From NCBI GenBank assembly GCA_050943215.1, contig JBMNOU010000044.1, forward strand, positions 1 to 15,020: a stretch of DNA of 15,020 bases, in the 5' to 3' direction. The stretch is from JBMNOU01 sp050943215 (lineage in GTDB: Bacteria; Bacillota; Clostridia; Christensenellales; SZUA-584). The notes under the pieces are model-generated. The model saw only the letters and a program-made list of their open reading frames with translations. It ran no database searches and was not told the origin of the DNA. Positions 6,275 through 14,375 of the stretch are shown in pieces. The translations under genes were made by a program, and so were the position numbers. Each line of letters opens with the position of its first letter. The stretch's first letter is position 1.

Positions 6275-6937
6275 ATGAAATACTTTCAGGATATTGGCAA
6301 GCTGGGAAGCCTGCTGCAACAGATGCTTCAAGGCACGCTGGTCACGGTTGAAATTTGGGTGTTTACATTGGTTTTTGCGCTGCCTTTAGGTCTGCTGATC
6401 TGCCAGATGCGCCTTTCAAAAAACCCTGTTTTTAAGGGTCTTTCAAACGCGTATATCTTTTTTTTCCGGGGCACGCCGCTGCTGCTTCAGGTCACATTCG
6501 TTTTTTTCGGGGTGCCTATTATATTCGGGTTTACATTTGATAGAGTTATGGCAGCCATCGTAGCGTTTATTCTGAATTATGCGGCATATTTTGCTGAAAT
6601 CTACCGCGGCGGCATACAGTCCATTCCCAAAGGACAGTACGAGGCGGCCCATGTACTCGGGCTTTCTAATAAGGTCACTTTCTTAAAGGTGATATTACCC
6701 CAGGTTGCCAAGCGTATCGTTCCCCCGATGGGCAATGAATTGATTACGCTCGTTAAAGACACTGCGCTCGTATATGCAATCGGCATCAACGAGCTGCTTC
6801 GGGAAGCGAAAATCGCAATGCTCCGTGACATAACGATCATGCCTTTTGTGATTGCGGCCGTTTTTTACCTTATTATGACAGGCGGCTTAACAAAATTGTT
6901 AGGATATGTCGAGCGGAAATTCGCTTATTATAGATAG
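6275..6937 (+). CDS. Amino-acid ABC transporter, permease
   Basis: This is the membrane channel subunit of the HisMQ/GlnP type. The 220-residue length is normal. It has about five membrane segments, near residues 20-42, 60-85, 90-110, 150-170 and 190-212. The cytoplasmic EAA loop QYEAAHVLGLSNKVTFLKVI (121-140) docks on the ATPase. The FFRGTPLLLQV stretch (63-73) and the preceding helix are typical of polar amino-acid permeases. GGGAG at 6264-6268 supports the start. An 88-base gap holding no clear promoter separates it from the hairpin after the binding-protein gene, so it is probably read from the same promoter. Only one permease gene is present, so a homodimer is expected. Confidence 0.94.
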   Translation: MKYFQDIGKLGSLLQQMLQGTLVTVEIWVFTLVFALPLGLLICQMRLSKNPVFKGLSNAYIFFFRGTPLLLQVTFVFFGVPIIFGFTFDRVMAAIVAFILNYAAYFAEIYRGGIQSIPKGQYEAAHVLGLSNKVTFLKVILPQVAKRIVPPMGNELITLVKDTALVYAIGINELLREAKIAMLRDITIMPFVIAAVFYLIMTGGLTKLLGYVERKFAYYR

Positions 6938-6947
6938 GAGACCACTA

Positions 6948-7703
6948 ATGCTCAAAGCAACGGATATCAAAAAAAACTTCGGCAAACTTGAAGTGCTTAA
7001 AGGAGTAGACCTCTTTGTGAACAAAGGGGATGTCATCGCCATTATCGGACCCTCCGGTTCGGGAAAAAGCACGCTACTGCGGTGCATCAACCTTTTGGAA
7101 GAGGTGAACGGCGGCAGCCTTGAGATCGACGGGGAGTATATTTTTCGGGCCGGCGGCGGAAAAGTTGTATATGCCGATTCCACTAAAAAAAGGGCTCTTC
7201 GGAAAAAGTTGGGCATGGTGTTCCAGGATTTCAACCTCTTTCCGCATCTATCCGTCATGCAAAACCTAATGCTGGCGCCAATGCAGGAAGAGAACGCCTC
7301 AAAGCAAGCGATCGAAGATACCTGCCGGTCTTTGCTGAATAAAGTCGGCCTGTCGGACAAGGAAAAAAGCTATCCCTGCGAGCTGTCAGGCGGACAGCAG
7401 CAGCGTGTTGCAATCGCGCGTGCACTGGCCTTAAAACCGGAAGTGCTGTGCTTTGATGAGCCTACGTCCGCGCTCGATCCCGAACTGACCGGTGAGGTGC
7501 TCTCTTGCATCAAACAGCTCGCGAATGAACACATGACCATGGTAGTCGTGACGCATGAAATGGGGTTCGCCGGCGAAGTCGCAAACGAAGTGCTGTTTAT
7601 GGACAACGGCATCGTTGTCGAAATGGGCACGCCAGACGAGGTGCTCCGCAACCCAAAACAGCAGCGCACAAAAGATTTCATGAGCAAACTTTTAACGATA
7701 TAA
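6948..7703 (+). CDS. Amino-acid ABC transporter, ATP-binding protein
   Basis: This is the ATPase of the polar amino-acid importer, GlnQ/HisP type, 251 residues. It has Walker A GPSGSGKST (34-42), Q-loop QDFNLF (93-98), signature LSGGQ (146-150), Walker B VLCFDE (166-171), D-loop SALD and the switch histidine in VTHE (203). The ATG at 6948 is chosen over an in-frame ATG at 6906. A TAGGAG ribosome binding site at 6935-6940, overlapping the permease stop, lies seven bases upstream, and the protein then opens MLKATDIKKNFG as expected. An insertion of about 12 residues near 64-80 is common in this subfamily. No convincing terminator was found in the 78 bases before the convergent permease gene. 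Confidence 0.95.
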   Translation: MLKATDIKKNFGKLEVLKGVDLFVNKGDVIAIIGPSGSGKSTLLRCINLLEEVNGGSLEIDGEYIFRAGGGKVVYADSTKKRALRKKLGMVFQDFNLFPHLSVMQNLMLAPMQEENASKQAIEDTCRSLLNKVGLSDKEKSYPCELSGGQQQRVAIARALALKPEVLCFDEPTSALDPELTGEVLSCIKQLANEHMTMVVVTHEMGFAGEVANEVLFMDNGIVVEMGTPDEVLRNPKQQRTKDFMSKLLTI

Positions 7704-7781
7704 TGATCGCCGGGGTGTTTTATATGCGGGCAACCCTTTAATACCCATTAATAGCTTAACATTTCTTCATGTATAAGTTTT

Positions 7782-8945
7782 CTATTCGTATCTTAGAGCG
7801 TCAATCGGGTTGAGCTTGGCCGCCTTGTTAGCCGGATAAATACCAAACACTACGCCGACAAAAGCGGAGAATCCAAGCGCCAGAGCAACCGTTCCAATCG
7901 CCATCGACATCGCTATATCCATTGCGGTGCCAATCACCTGCAGGCCGATAAAACTCACGCCAATGCCCACAATACCGCCCGCCATAGATAGCACGACGGC
8001 CTCGATCAAAAATTGCGATAAAATATCACTCTTCTGCGCGCCAACCGCTTTCCTAATACCAATCTCTTTTGTTCTCTCGGTAACGGAGACGAGCATAATG
8101 TTCATGATGCCTATTCCGCCAACCAGCAGCGATATAGCGGCTATGCCCGATAGCATGATCGTCATAATACCCATCACGTCGTTCATCACATTAAGGATCG
8201 CGTTCTGGTTGATGATCCGGTAATCATCGCTGCTGCCGAGTTCTCTTATTAAAAAGTCGTCCGTTGCGTCCTCAGCGGCATCCACCGTATCCGGAGACGT
8301 TGCTGAGATATACAATGTTCTAAGCTCTTTGTCTCTAAACAGGCGCTGCGCGCTCGTCAGAGGAATAATCACGGTATCATCTTTATTAGCCAACATCGTA
8401 TCCGATTCTTCCAGCAGCCCGACGATCGTGTAATCATACCCTTTGATGTCAATCGTGTTGCCTAGGCAATCCTGCGTTCCAAAAAGATCATCCGCAACGT
8501 TTATACCCACAACAGCGTTATATGTATGCGCCTCCACGTCTATATCACAGATAAAACGCCCTGCCTTAATGTCCTGTCTGGTAATCTGCTGATAGCTGCT
8601 TGTGACGCCTTCCACACTGTACGCGCCGTTTTCAAGACCGGCCTTGATATTCGCCGTCCTAGAAACAACGCCCGTTACACCCGAAATAAACTCGTTGTGT
8701 CCAAGTTCGCCCAGATCGCTAAGAGTTATGTAGGTCGGCTGAGTGCCTGTAATCCTCACCTGAAGCAGATTCGACCCAAGGCTTTCGATTTGTCCGGTGA
8801 TCTCGTTTGTCGCGCCCTGCACAACGGATATCAGCAACGTCACTGCAACCACACCGATGATGATGCCGAGCATTGTCAAGAACGAGCGCATCTTGTTGCC
8901 TTTCAGCGCAACAAATGCCATTTTAAGAGCCTGCGTAAACTTCAT
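7782..8945 (-). CDS. MacB-like ABC transporter permease (FtsX domain)
   Basis: This is the membrane subunit of a MacB-type ABC system, 387 residues. It has an N-terminal helix near residues 22-42 (FLTMLGIIIGVVAVTLLISVV) and a large extracytoplasmic MacB core domain to about 250. Three C-terminal helices follow, including GIAAISLLVGGIGIMNIMLV, and then the conserved cytoplasmic VTERTKEIGIRKAVGA loop. The ending AAKLNPIDALRYE is typical of the family. The ATG overlaps the ATPase stop by four bases (ATGA), so translation is coupled. MacB-type machines move substrates through the envelope by mechanotransmission rather than by opening a membrane channel. In Firmicutes with an adaptor protein they may export peptides or drugs; the substrate here is unknown. 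Confidence 0.93.
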   Translation of the reverse strand: MKFTQALKMAFVALKGNKMRSFLTMLGIIIGVVAVTLLISVVQGATNEITGQIESLGSNLLQVRITGTQPTYITLSDLGELGHNEFISGVTGVVSRTANIKAGLENGAYSVEGVTSSYQQITRQDIKAGRFICDIDVEAHTYNAVVGINVADDLFGTQDCLGNTIDIKGYDYTIVGLLEESDTMLANKDDTVIIPLTSAQRLFRDKELRTLYISATSPDTVDAAEDATDDFLIRELGSSDDYRIINQNAILNVMNDVMGIMTIMLSGIAAISLLVGGIGIMNIMLVSVTERTKEIGIRKAVGAQKSDILSQFLIEAVVLSMAGGIVGIGVSFIGLQVIGTAMDIAMSMAIGTVALALGFSAFVGVVFGIYPANKAAKLNPIDALRYE

Positions 8946-9628
8946 ACAGAAGCACCCCCAGCGCTGTCAGATTCAATTTTTCCGTCGCACATATGTACTC
9001 TTCTTTTTGCCATTCCCGCAATATTGGCATCGTGGGTGATTAGCAGTATGCCCTTGCCTTCCCTGTGAAGATTAAGGAGTATGCTCATTATCTCTTTACC
9101 CGATTTTGAATCGAGATTGCCCGTTGGCTCGTCAGCAAGGATCAGAGTCGGATGTGTTGAAAGCGCACGGGCGATCGCAACGCGCTGCTGCTGTCCGCCC
9201 GAAAGCTCTGCCGGTTTATGCGCCATTCGGTCAGCAAGCCCCACCTTTTTTAGTGCGTCAATCACGCGCATTTTTCTCTCCATCATCGGCAACCCCTGAT
9301 AAATCAGCGGAAGCTCAACGTTCTCGTAAGCGGTCAGCTTGGCCAGCAGATTAAACTGCTGGAATATAAACCCGATCTCCTTGTTGCGTATCTCGCCCAG
9401 CTGCCTTTCAGTATAATCGCCGATCAATTGTCCGTTAAGTCTATACTCCCCATCGTCTGCAAGGTCAAGACACCCAATAATGTTCATCAGCGTTGATTTA
9501 CCGCTTCCGGAGGGCCCGATCACGGCAACGAATTCGCCGTCATGCAGATCAAGCGAAACGCCGTCCAGTGCGCGCACCTCGGTCTCGCCCATCTGATATG
9601 TTTTTCTGATATTACGCAGCTCTATCAT
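8942..9628 (-). CDS. MacB/LolD-like ABC transporter ATP-binding protein
   Basis: This 228-residue ATPase drives the adjacent FtsX-type permease. It has Walker A GPSGSGKST (38-46), Q-loop QQFNLL (90-95), signature LSGGQ (142-146), Walker B LILADE with the family-specific PTGNLDS, and an H-loop histidine near 199. The length and the PTGNLDSKSG motif place it in the LolD/MacB/FtsE group and not in the importer group. The start ATG at 9628 has AAAGG seven bases upstream, in the 10-base gap after the adaptor gene. Confidence 0.95.
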   Translation of the reverse strand: MIELRNIRKTYQMGETEVRALDGVSLDLHDGEFVAVIGPSGSGKSTLMNIIGCLDLADDGEYRLNGQLIGDYTERQLGEIRNKEIGFIFQQFNLLAKLTAYENVELPLIYQGLPMMERKMRVIDALKKVGLADRMAHKPAELSGGQQQRVAIARALSTHPTLILADEPTGNLDSKSGKEIMSILLNLHREGKGILLITHDANIAGMAKRRVHMCDGKIESDSAGGASV

Positions 9629-9638
9629 GTTTGCACCT

Positions 9639-11177
9639 TTATTCTAAATTTCCATGCATGACATTGTTGTTTCTATATTTCCACATCTGTTCCTGCAGAC
9701 TCGGCCGCTTAACCTTTGGAATAGCTACCCTATCGCCTTCGCTGAGCCCTTGAAGCACCTCGATATTAACGCCGTCCGTAATACCCGTTACGATTTGATG
9801 TGTTGCAGGCGTATAAGCAAGAGCCTTATCGATATCCTGTTCAAACACAACGAATTTCTCTAATCCAATTACCTGTATTGCCTCGATGGGGATCATCAGC
9901 ACGTTTTGGGCAACCTCGGATACGATCTCGACATCCGCACTCATGCCCAGCATAACATCCTTTGCGCCGATAAGCTCAAGCGTTACCGTATAGTGTGTAA
10001 CATTGTTTTCGGAAACACCTACAGGATTGATCCTAGCTACTTTTGCAGTAAACTCTTTGTCAGGTATCGCATCAAACATAACAGCGGCGTTCTGGCCTAT
10101 CTCAATATCCGCGATATCGAGCTCATCAATATCGACATCGATCTTAACCTGCTCACTGCTCTCAATCGAAAACAGCTTGGCTCCCGATTGAACAGCCTGA
10201 CCCTGGCCTAGCGCCAGCTCTGAAACAATGCCGTCCCTGCCGGCTCTCACGGCGAGAGCATCAAGCTTTTCGATAACATCCCCAAGGTCTTTTTCAAGCC
10301 GGCTGCGCTGCGTAATTTGCGCATACAGCTCTGGGGACAGTCTTTGACCGGTCAGGCGGAAAAGTTTGCCGTCTCGTGATATGCTGCTGCCCGCATCTTT
10401 ATACACCTTGCTGACAATACCGCCCCGGCCAGTGACATATATCGGGTTTGCGATACCGATGAAACCGCTGCCCAGCTCGTCCCCGTCAGCGTTAAATACC
10501 ATCGCCGTTTCGCCTGGGGCAACTTCAGTATCCGAAAAACGCACAGTGGCCTCATTTACAAGCGCATCAATGCTGTATATCACACCATCAACACTGTCCG
10601 TTCCAGCCTTAACCGTCACATGCTGTCCCAGTGCAATATCTCCGGCATATGAAAAAGCCGCTTGCATGACGTTGTCCGGGCATATCACTGCCAGCGCGCC
10701 ATACGCGTTCATAACGGCATCAACGCTGTCGCCGTACTGTGCATACAGCATCTTAACGGTACCTTCAACGGGGGATTTGATATATTCGCTTCCTTCCGTT
10801 TTCCTCAGCGCAGCGATTACCGTATCAATGTCGTCGATCTGCTGCCCAAGCATATCCATCTCTTTCTCAAGCTCAACGCTATCTAGCATTACGATAATAT
10901 CACCTGCAGCAACGTTGTCGCCATTTTCGGCCAACACCGCTTCTACCGTGCACGCTGACGGGGCATATTCCGTATCGTCATACAGGGGCTCAACGCTGCC
11001 CGCGCCTTTTACCTTAACTTCGATTGTTCCTCTCTCGACTCCGATAATTTCATACGTCGTCTTTTGTGCCTCGGCGGCATTATTGCGCATCCGTATGTAT
11101 CCGAACACCGCCACCACTACAACAACCAAAACGATGCTCAGTATAATAATCCTCTTCTTATTTTTTTTCTTGACCAT
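9639..11177 (-). CDS. MacA-like adaptor (membrane fusion) protein with duplicated lipoyl-like module
   Basis: This periplasmic-adaptor-type subunit (HlyD/MacA superfamily) is anchored by one N-terminal membrane segment after KKKNKK. It would sit outside the membrane and join the MacB-like permease. The reading gives 512 residues, longer than the usual 350-420. Four half-motifs of the barrel-sandwich (lipoyl-like) type are visible instead of two: near ENGDNVAAGD, SPVEGTVKML, GRGGIVSKVY and GRDGIVSELALGQGQAVQSG. A short predicted helical hairpin lies inside each pair. A beta-barrel region follows (VDIDELDIADIEIGQNAAV) and a membrane-proximal domain ends the protein. The start is uncertain: GGAGG (11196-11192) is 14 bases from the ATG at 11177 and only two from an in-frame ATG at 11189. 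It is the first gene of a three-gene operon. Confidence 0.88.
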   Translation of the reverse strand: MVKKKNKKRIIILSIVLVVVVVAVFGYIRMRNNAAEAQKTTYEIIGVERGTIEVKVKGAGSVEPLYDDTEYAPSACTVEAVLAENGDNVAAGDIIVMLDSVELEKEMDMLGQQIDDIDTVIAALRKTEGSEYIKSPVEGTVKMLYAQYGDSVDAVMNAYGALAVICPDNVMQAAFSYAGDIALGQHVTVKAGTDSVDGVIYSIDALVNEATVRFSDTEVAPGETAMVFNADGDELGSGFIGIANPIYVTGRGGIVSKVYKDAGSSISRDGKLFRLTGQRLSPELYAQITQRSRLEKDLGDVIEKLDALAVRAGRDGIVSELALGQGQAVQSGAKLFSIESSEQVKIDVDIDELDIADIEIGQNAAVMFDAIPDKEFTAKVARINPVGVSENNVTHYTVTLELIGAKDVMLGMSADVEIVSEVAQNVLMIPIEAIQVIGLEKFVVFEQDIDKALAYTPATHQIVTGITDGVNIEVLQGLSEGDRVAIPKVKRPSLQEQMWKYRNNNVMHGNLE

Positions 11178-11238
11178 ATCCGCGCCCATCGCCTCCAATG
11201 ATAATTATAAATTAATTATTTACATGCCACCGTTTGCT

Positions 11239-11267
11239 ATTCTATCAAATTGATAACCTATTGTTAA
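11239..11267 (-). promoter_or_regulatory. Sigma-A-type promoter of the MacAB-like operon
   Basis: On the minus strand TTAACA (11267-11262, 5 of 6) is followed by exactly 17 bases and TAGAAT (11244-11239, 5 of 6). Transcription would begin near 11232, giving a leader of about 50 bases. A second TATAAT at 11209-11204 has no -35 partner. Confidence 0.65.
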
Positions 11268-11285
11268 CAGCGATTTGGGGATGCT

Positions 11286-12517
11286 TTACAGAATATTTAC
11301 ATAGATGTAAGTTTTCTTCAAGTTATTTACCAGCTCACGGAAATTATCCTGTTTGTTGGTTGGAAGTTTTTTGATCAGACAGAACATCCGTTCTTGCTCG
11401 ATTTGTTTCTTTTGTGTTCATACATTAATAAATCAATATACTTAAAAAAATCGTCAAACTTCATTTTCGATTGAATGTCATAGACGCCAAACCCTACGGA
11501 AAAGCTTATTTTATAGGGCTTGCAGCTGGTTTATTGAACCGACAAATGTCTTGTTCTATTCTATTTACTGCTTCCTTAAGCATTTTTTCATTATGTACAT
11601 CCAAAATCGCAATAAATTCGTCACCGCCAACCCTCGCGACAAAATCGTTTTGGCCCAAACTATTTCTGATCACACTCACAGCAATCTTTTAATGCTTCAT
11701 CACCAATGTCGTGACCAAAATGGTCATTGATCTGCTTTAATCCATCAAGATCAAACATTATCGCCGAAAATGGGTTTCCGTCTGTTATGTTTCGAACCCT
11801 CGCTTTAGCATATTGATCAAGTTGTCTGCGGCTATACGCTCCCGTCAGATAATCTGTATTGAGCCCGCGGTTTTGAATATTAAAGTATATAATCAGCAAT
11901 GAAAGCATCATCCCCGTCCAATTGTATGAAACGCCGTATGAGAACGTCTGTATCAATATACCGATAATCTGAGGCGGATAATAAAGCAGCAGCGAGAAAA
12001 ATAACTTCTTTTCAATCAAGCGCCTATTTATCAGTATAAAAATAAAAGTATAAACGATTAAAGATAAGTTATAAACTGGGTATACCCAAAAATAGTCCCC
12101 TCTATGGTAGATATTTTGGGCATCAACCCTAAAGTACCAACCGAAAAAAATATTCGCAATCGATATTAATGCATTCAATACAAAAAATGTTATCAATATC
12201 CGTTTTGGAGTTTTCATTCTGTTGTTATCCTGGTAGATTTGATAATTCGTATAAAGAACCCATAGTGACGGTGCTGCGGGAACCACAATATACAGAAGAA
12301 GATTAAAACCTGTATTGCAAACACGATTTAGTGTGCCCGGCAAGCCGTTAAAAACCCAGCCTAAAATATCGACGACAATCAGTGCTATATTCATTTGCAC
12401 CAAAGCAATAAATAGTTTATACGAAACAGAGGTTTTTTCTAAACGGTTGTATGCATTAATATATATGAAAAACAATATGATTAATGATACTATACTCAGA
12501 TCCATTGATTCTAACAT
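11286..12517 (-). pseudogene. Membrane-bound GGDEF (diguanylate cyclase-like) gene broken by three indels
   Basis: An intact product would make cyclic di-GMP at the membrane. The first frame (12517-11660) codes for about seven hydrophobic segments (residues ~8-212), then the GGDEF opening DYLTGAYSRR (222-231) and FDLDGLKQINDHFGHD, and stops early. The rest of the domain, RVGGDEFIAILD, continues at once in the next frame from about 11680. A second shift at the GGG run 11516-11518 returns to a frame reading ISFSVGFGVYD, the normal last strand of the domain. A third, at the T-run 11410-11413, would extend the end to KKQIEQERMFCLIKKLPTNK and a stop at 11288-11286. With three one-base corrections the gene is 410 codons long. 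The inhibitory I-site position reads GQND rather than RxxD. There is no strong ribosome binding site. Either this is a real pseudogene or the assembly has indel errors here. Confidence 0.82.
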
Positions 12518-12559
12518 TATGAGTTTTTTCTTCTGTTAGCCATCCCAAAAAGCGAAGGT

Positions 12560-12883
12560 TTAGGCGGCATGGTTTTTTGCATACGCTTCATCGCTTGCTA
12601 TTAACTGGCATTCTCTGTCATCAGCCGTTTTTCCATCTAAAATCGCTTGCCGCTCTTCACTTGTAAATGCAACATCTGTCCATTTCGCGCCAAGTTTTTT
12701 AAACCCTTCGTTATTAAGCTTGGCAAGTTCGCATTCCATAGCCAGTAGATGAATTGACGGAGAAGATTTATATAGTATCTGGTTGGCTTGAACCCCTCGC
12801 CCCAAAGAATTATTAGCTTCGTACCATGCGACTGTAAGTTCTTCCTGTTCTTTGGTATCACCGTTTCTTGTGGCTTGTTCCAT
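12560..12883 (-). CDS. Hypothetical protein, 107 residues, directly downstream of radA
   Basis: I do not recognise this protein. The reading frame starts at the ATG at 12883, seven bases after the radA stop (an in-frame TTG precedes it), and stops at 12562-12560. It has balanced charge, no signal peptide and no membrane segment. Three predicted helical stretches include TKEQEELTVAWYEANNSLG and SIHLLAMECELAKLNNEG. The end is rich in charged residues, with two cysteines overall and no paired metal motif. No ribosome binding site is visible upstream, so it may be the surviving 3' end of an older gene, or be translated by coupling to radA. The neighbouring GGDEF gene is also damaged, which fits local decay. 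Confidence 0.55.
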   Translation of the reverse strand: MEQATRNGDTKEQEELTVAWYEANNSLGRGVQANQILYKSSPSIHLLAMECELAKLNNEGFKKLGAKWTDVAFTSEERQAILDGKTADDRECQLIASDEAYAKNHAA

Positions 12884-12890
12884 CAACAGG

Positions 12891-14234
12891 CTATATCAAA
12901 AGCTCAAGCGCATCAAAAACCGTTTGAACACCGCTGACTTTAATGCCGACCGGCACCTTTAAGCCCTTTAAGTTTGATTTGGGGATCACCGCGTTTTTAA
13001 ACCCCATTTTGCAGCTCTCAGTCAGACGTTTTTCCACTTGGCCGATCGCCCTGACCTCGCCGGTAAGCCCAACCTCTCCCATCAGAGCGGTATCGGAAAG
13101 AGCGGCGTCTCTAAAACTCGAAACAATACTGGCCGCTATCGCAAGATCGGCAGCAGGCTCGTTCACCTTAATGCCACCCGCTACATTGAGATAAACGTCC
13201 TGGTTATAAAGCTTTAAACCCATGCGTTTTTCGAGTACCGCAATAATCAGCGCGAGGCGGTTATAGTCTACACCAGCAGCCATCCGCCTTGGCATCTGAA
13301 AAGAAGTGGGACTAACAAGCGCCTGTATCTCAACCAAAACAGGGCGTGTGCCTTCCATCGCCGGATAGACGCACGAACCGGATGCCTCTCTGGTACGTTC
13401 GCTTAGCAGCAGCTCAGATAGGCTCTCCACTTCTTTCATACCGTCTTCCCGCATATCGAATACACCGATCTCATTCGTCGAGCCAAACCTATTTTTTACA
13501 GCACGTAATATGCGAAACGTACCCTGCCGTTCTCCCTCAAAATATAGTACGGTGTCCACCATGTGCTCAAGCACCCTTGGTCCCGCAATCGCTCCCTCTT
13601 TTGTTACATGCCCTATGATAAACACGGCAGCGCCTCTCGTCTTTGCTTCTCTCGTGAGTAGCGACGCACATTCCTTGATCTGGCTAACGCTGCCCGCCGC
13701 CGTGGAAAGCCGCGAAGAATACATAGACTGAATCGAATCGACCACAACAAAATCCGGAGAGGTTTCGCGCATTCTCATAATACCGCTTAACATTTCCGTT
13801 TCAGACAGCAGCAATATATCTCCGCTTGCACCCAGCCTGCCTGCGCGTATACGAATCTGGCGTAGTGATTCTTCTCCAGATATATAAAGCACCTTTTTGC
13901 CCTGCAAAGCCAGAGCGTTGGCGACCTGCAGAAACAACGTCGATTTGCCGATACCCGGCTCTCCGCCTGCAAGCACAACGGATCCTTCTACAATTCCCGA
14001 CCCGAGCACTCGATCCAGCTCGGCAAACCCGCTTTTCCATCTAGAATCGCTCTCTAAAGACACGTCTTTTAAAAGAACCGCTGGGTCTGTGGCAACAATT
14101 TCTTTGCCGCTTTTTTTAGGCATTGTCATCTCCTCAAGAGTGTTCCATTGTCTGCAGGCCGGGCACTGCCCCTGCCATTTGATACATTGATACCCGCAAT
14201 CCCGACATACAAACGCTGTCTTTTCCTTTGCCAT
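12891..14234 (-). CDS. radA: DNA repair protein RadA (Sms)
   Basis: RadA is a RecA-like ATPase that helps process recombination intermediates by branch migration and DNA unwinding at D-loops. The 447-residue product has normal length and domain order. An N-terminal zinc finger has C10, C13, C24 and C27. The RecA-like core has Walker A GEPGIGKST (91-99), Walker B VVVDS near 163-167 and the RadA-specific KNRFG motif (247-251). The C-terminal Lon-protease-like domain (about 290-447) includes GGIKVNEPAADLAIA. AAGGGG lies seven bases before the ATG. In B. subtilis radA follows clpC in the CtsR-controlled operon and precedes disA; neither neighbour is present here, but a CtsR-box hsp20 gene lies upstream. 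A TATAAC at 14296-14291 may be its -10 box, without a good -35. Confidence 0.97.
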   Translation of the reverse strand: MAKEKTAFVCRDCGYQCIKWQGQCPACRQWNTLEEMTMPKKSGKEIVATDPAVLLKDVSLESDSRWKSGFAELDRVLGSGIVEGSVVLAGGEPGIGKSTLFLQVANALALQGKKVLYISGEESLRQIRIRAGRLGASGDILLLSETEMLSGIMRMRETSPDFVVVDSIQSMYSSRLSTAAGSVSQIKECASLLTREAKTRGAAVFIIGHVTKEGAIAGPRVLEHMVDTVLYFEGERQGTFRILRAVKNRFGSTNEIGVFDMREDGMKEVESLSELLLSERTREASGSCVYPAMEGTRPVLVEIQALVSPTSFQMPRRMAAGVDYNRLALIIAVLEKRMGLKLYNQDVYLNVAGGIKVNEPAADLAIAASIVSSFRDAALSDTALMGEVGLTGEVRAIGQVEKRLTESCKMGFKNAVIPKSNLKGLKVPVGIKVSGVQTVFDALELLI

Positions 14235-14337
14235 TACTGATCCCCTTTTCTTTTGTACTTAAATGAAATATCAATAAATGCATTTTCAATGTTATATGAA
14301 TTGGCGTGTTTAAGCAATACCCGCAAATAAACCAAAC

Positions 14338-14368
14338 AAAAAAAAGAGCCACCAGACGGCAGCCCTTT
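14338..14368 (-). terminator. Intrinsic terminator of hsp20
   Basis: On the minus strand AAAGGGCTGCC (14368-14358) pairs with GGTGGCTCTTT (14353-14343), including some G-U pairs, around loop GTCT, and the stem runs into a tract of eight T residues (14345-14338). It begins seven bases after the hsp20 stop and should keep most hsp20 transcripts from reaching radA. Confidence 0.85.
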
Positions 14369-14375
14369 GTAGATA

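Noticed and set aside
7704..7781. Bidirectional terminator between the importer ATPase gene and the MacB-like permease gene
   Set aside because: No stem longer than four or five pairs with a T-run could be found on either strand.
8526..9068. 180-codon plus-strand ORF across the MacB-like ATPase/permease junction
   Set aside because: It is antisense to two clear ABC transporter genes with no family features of its own.
10366..11253. 295-codon plus-strand ORF opposite the adaptor gene
   Set aside because: It is antisense to the adaptor protein gene, and its Ser/Thr/Pro-rich composition is that of a reverse-frame artefact.
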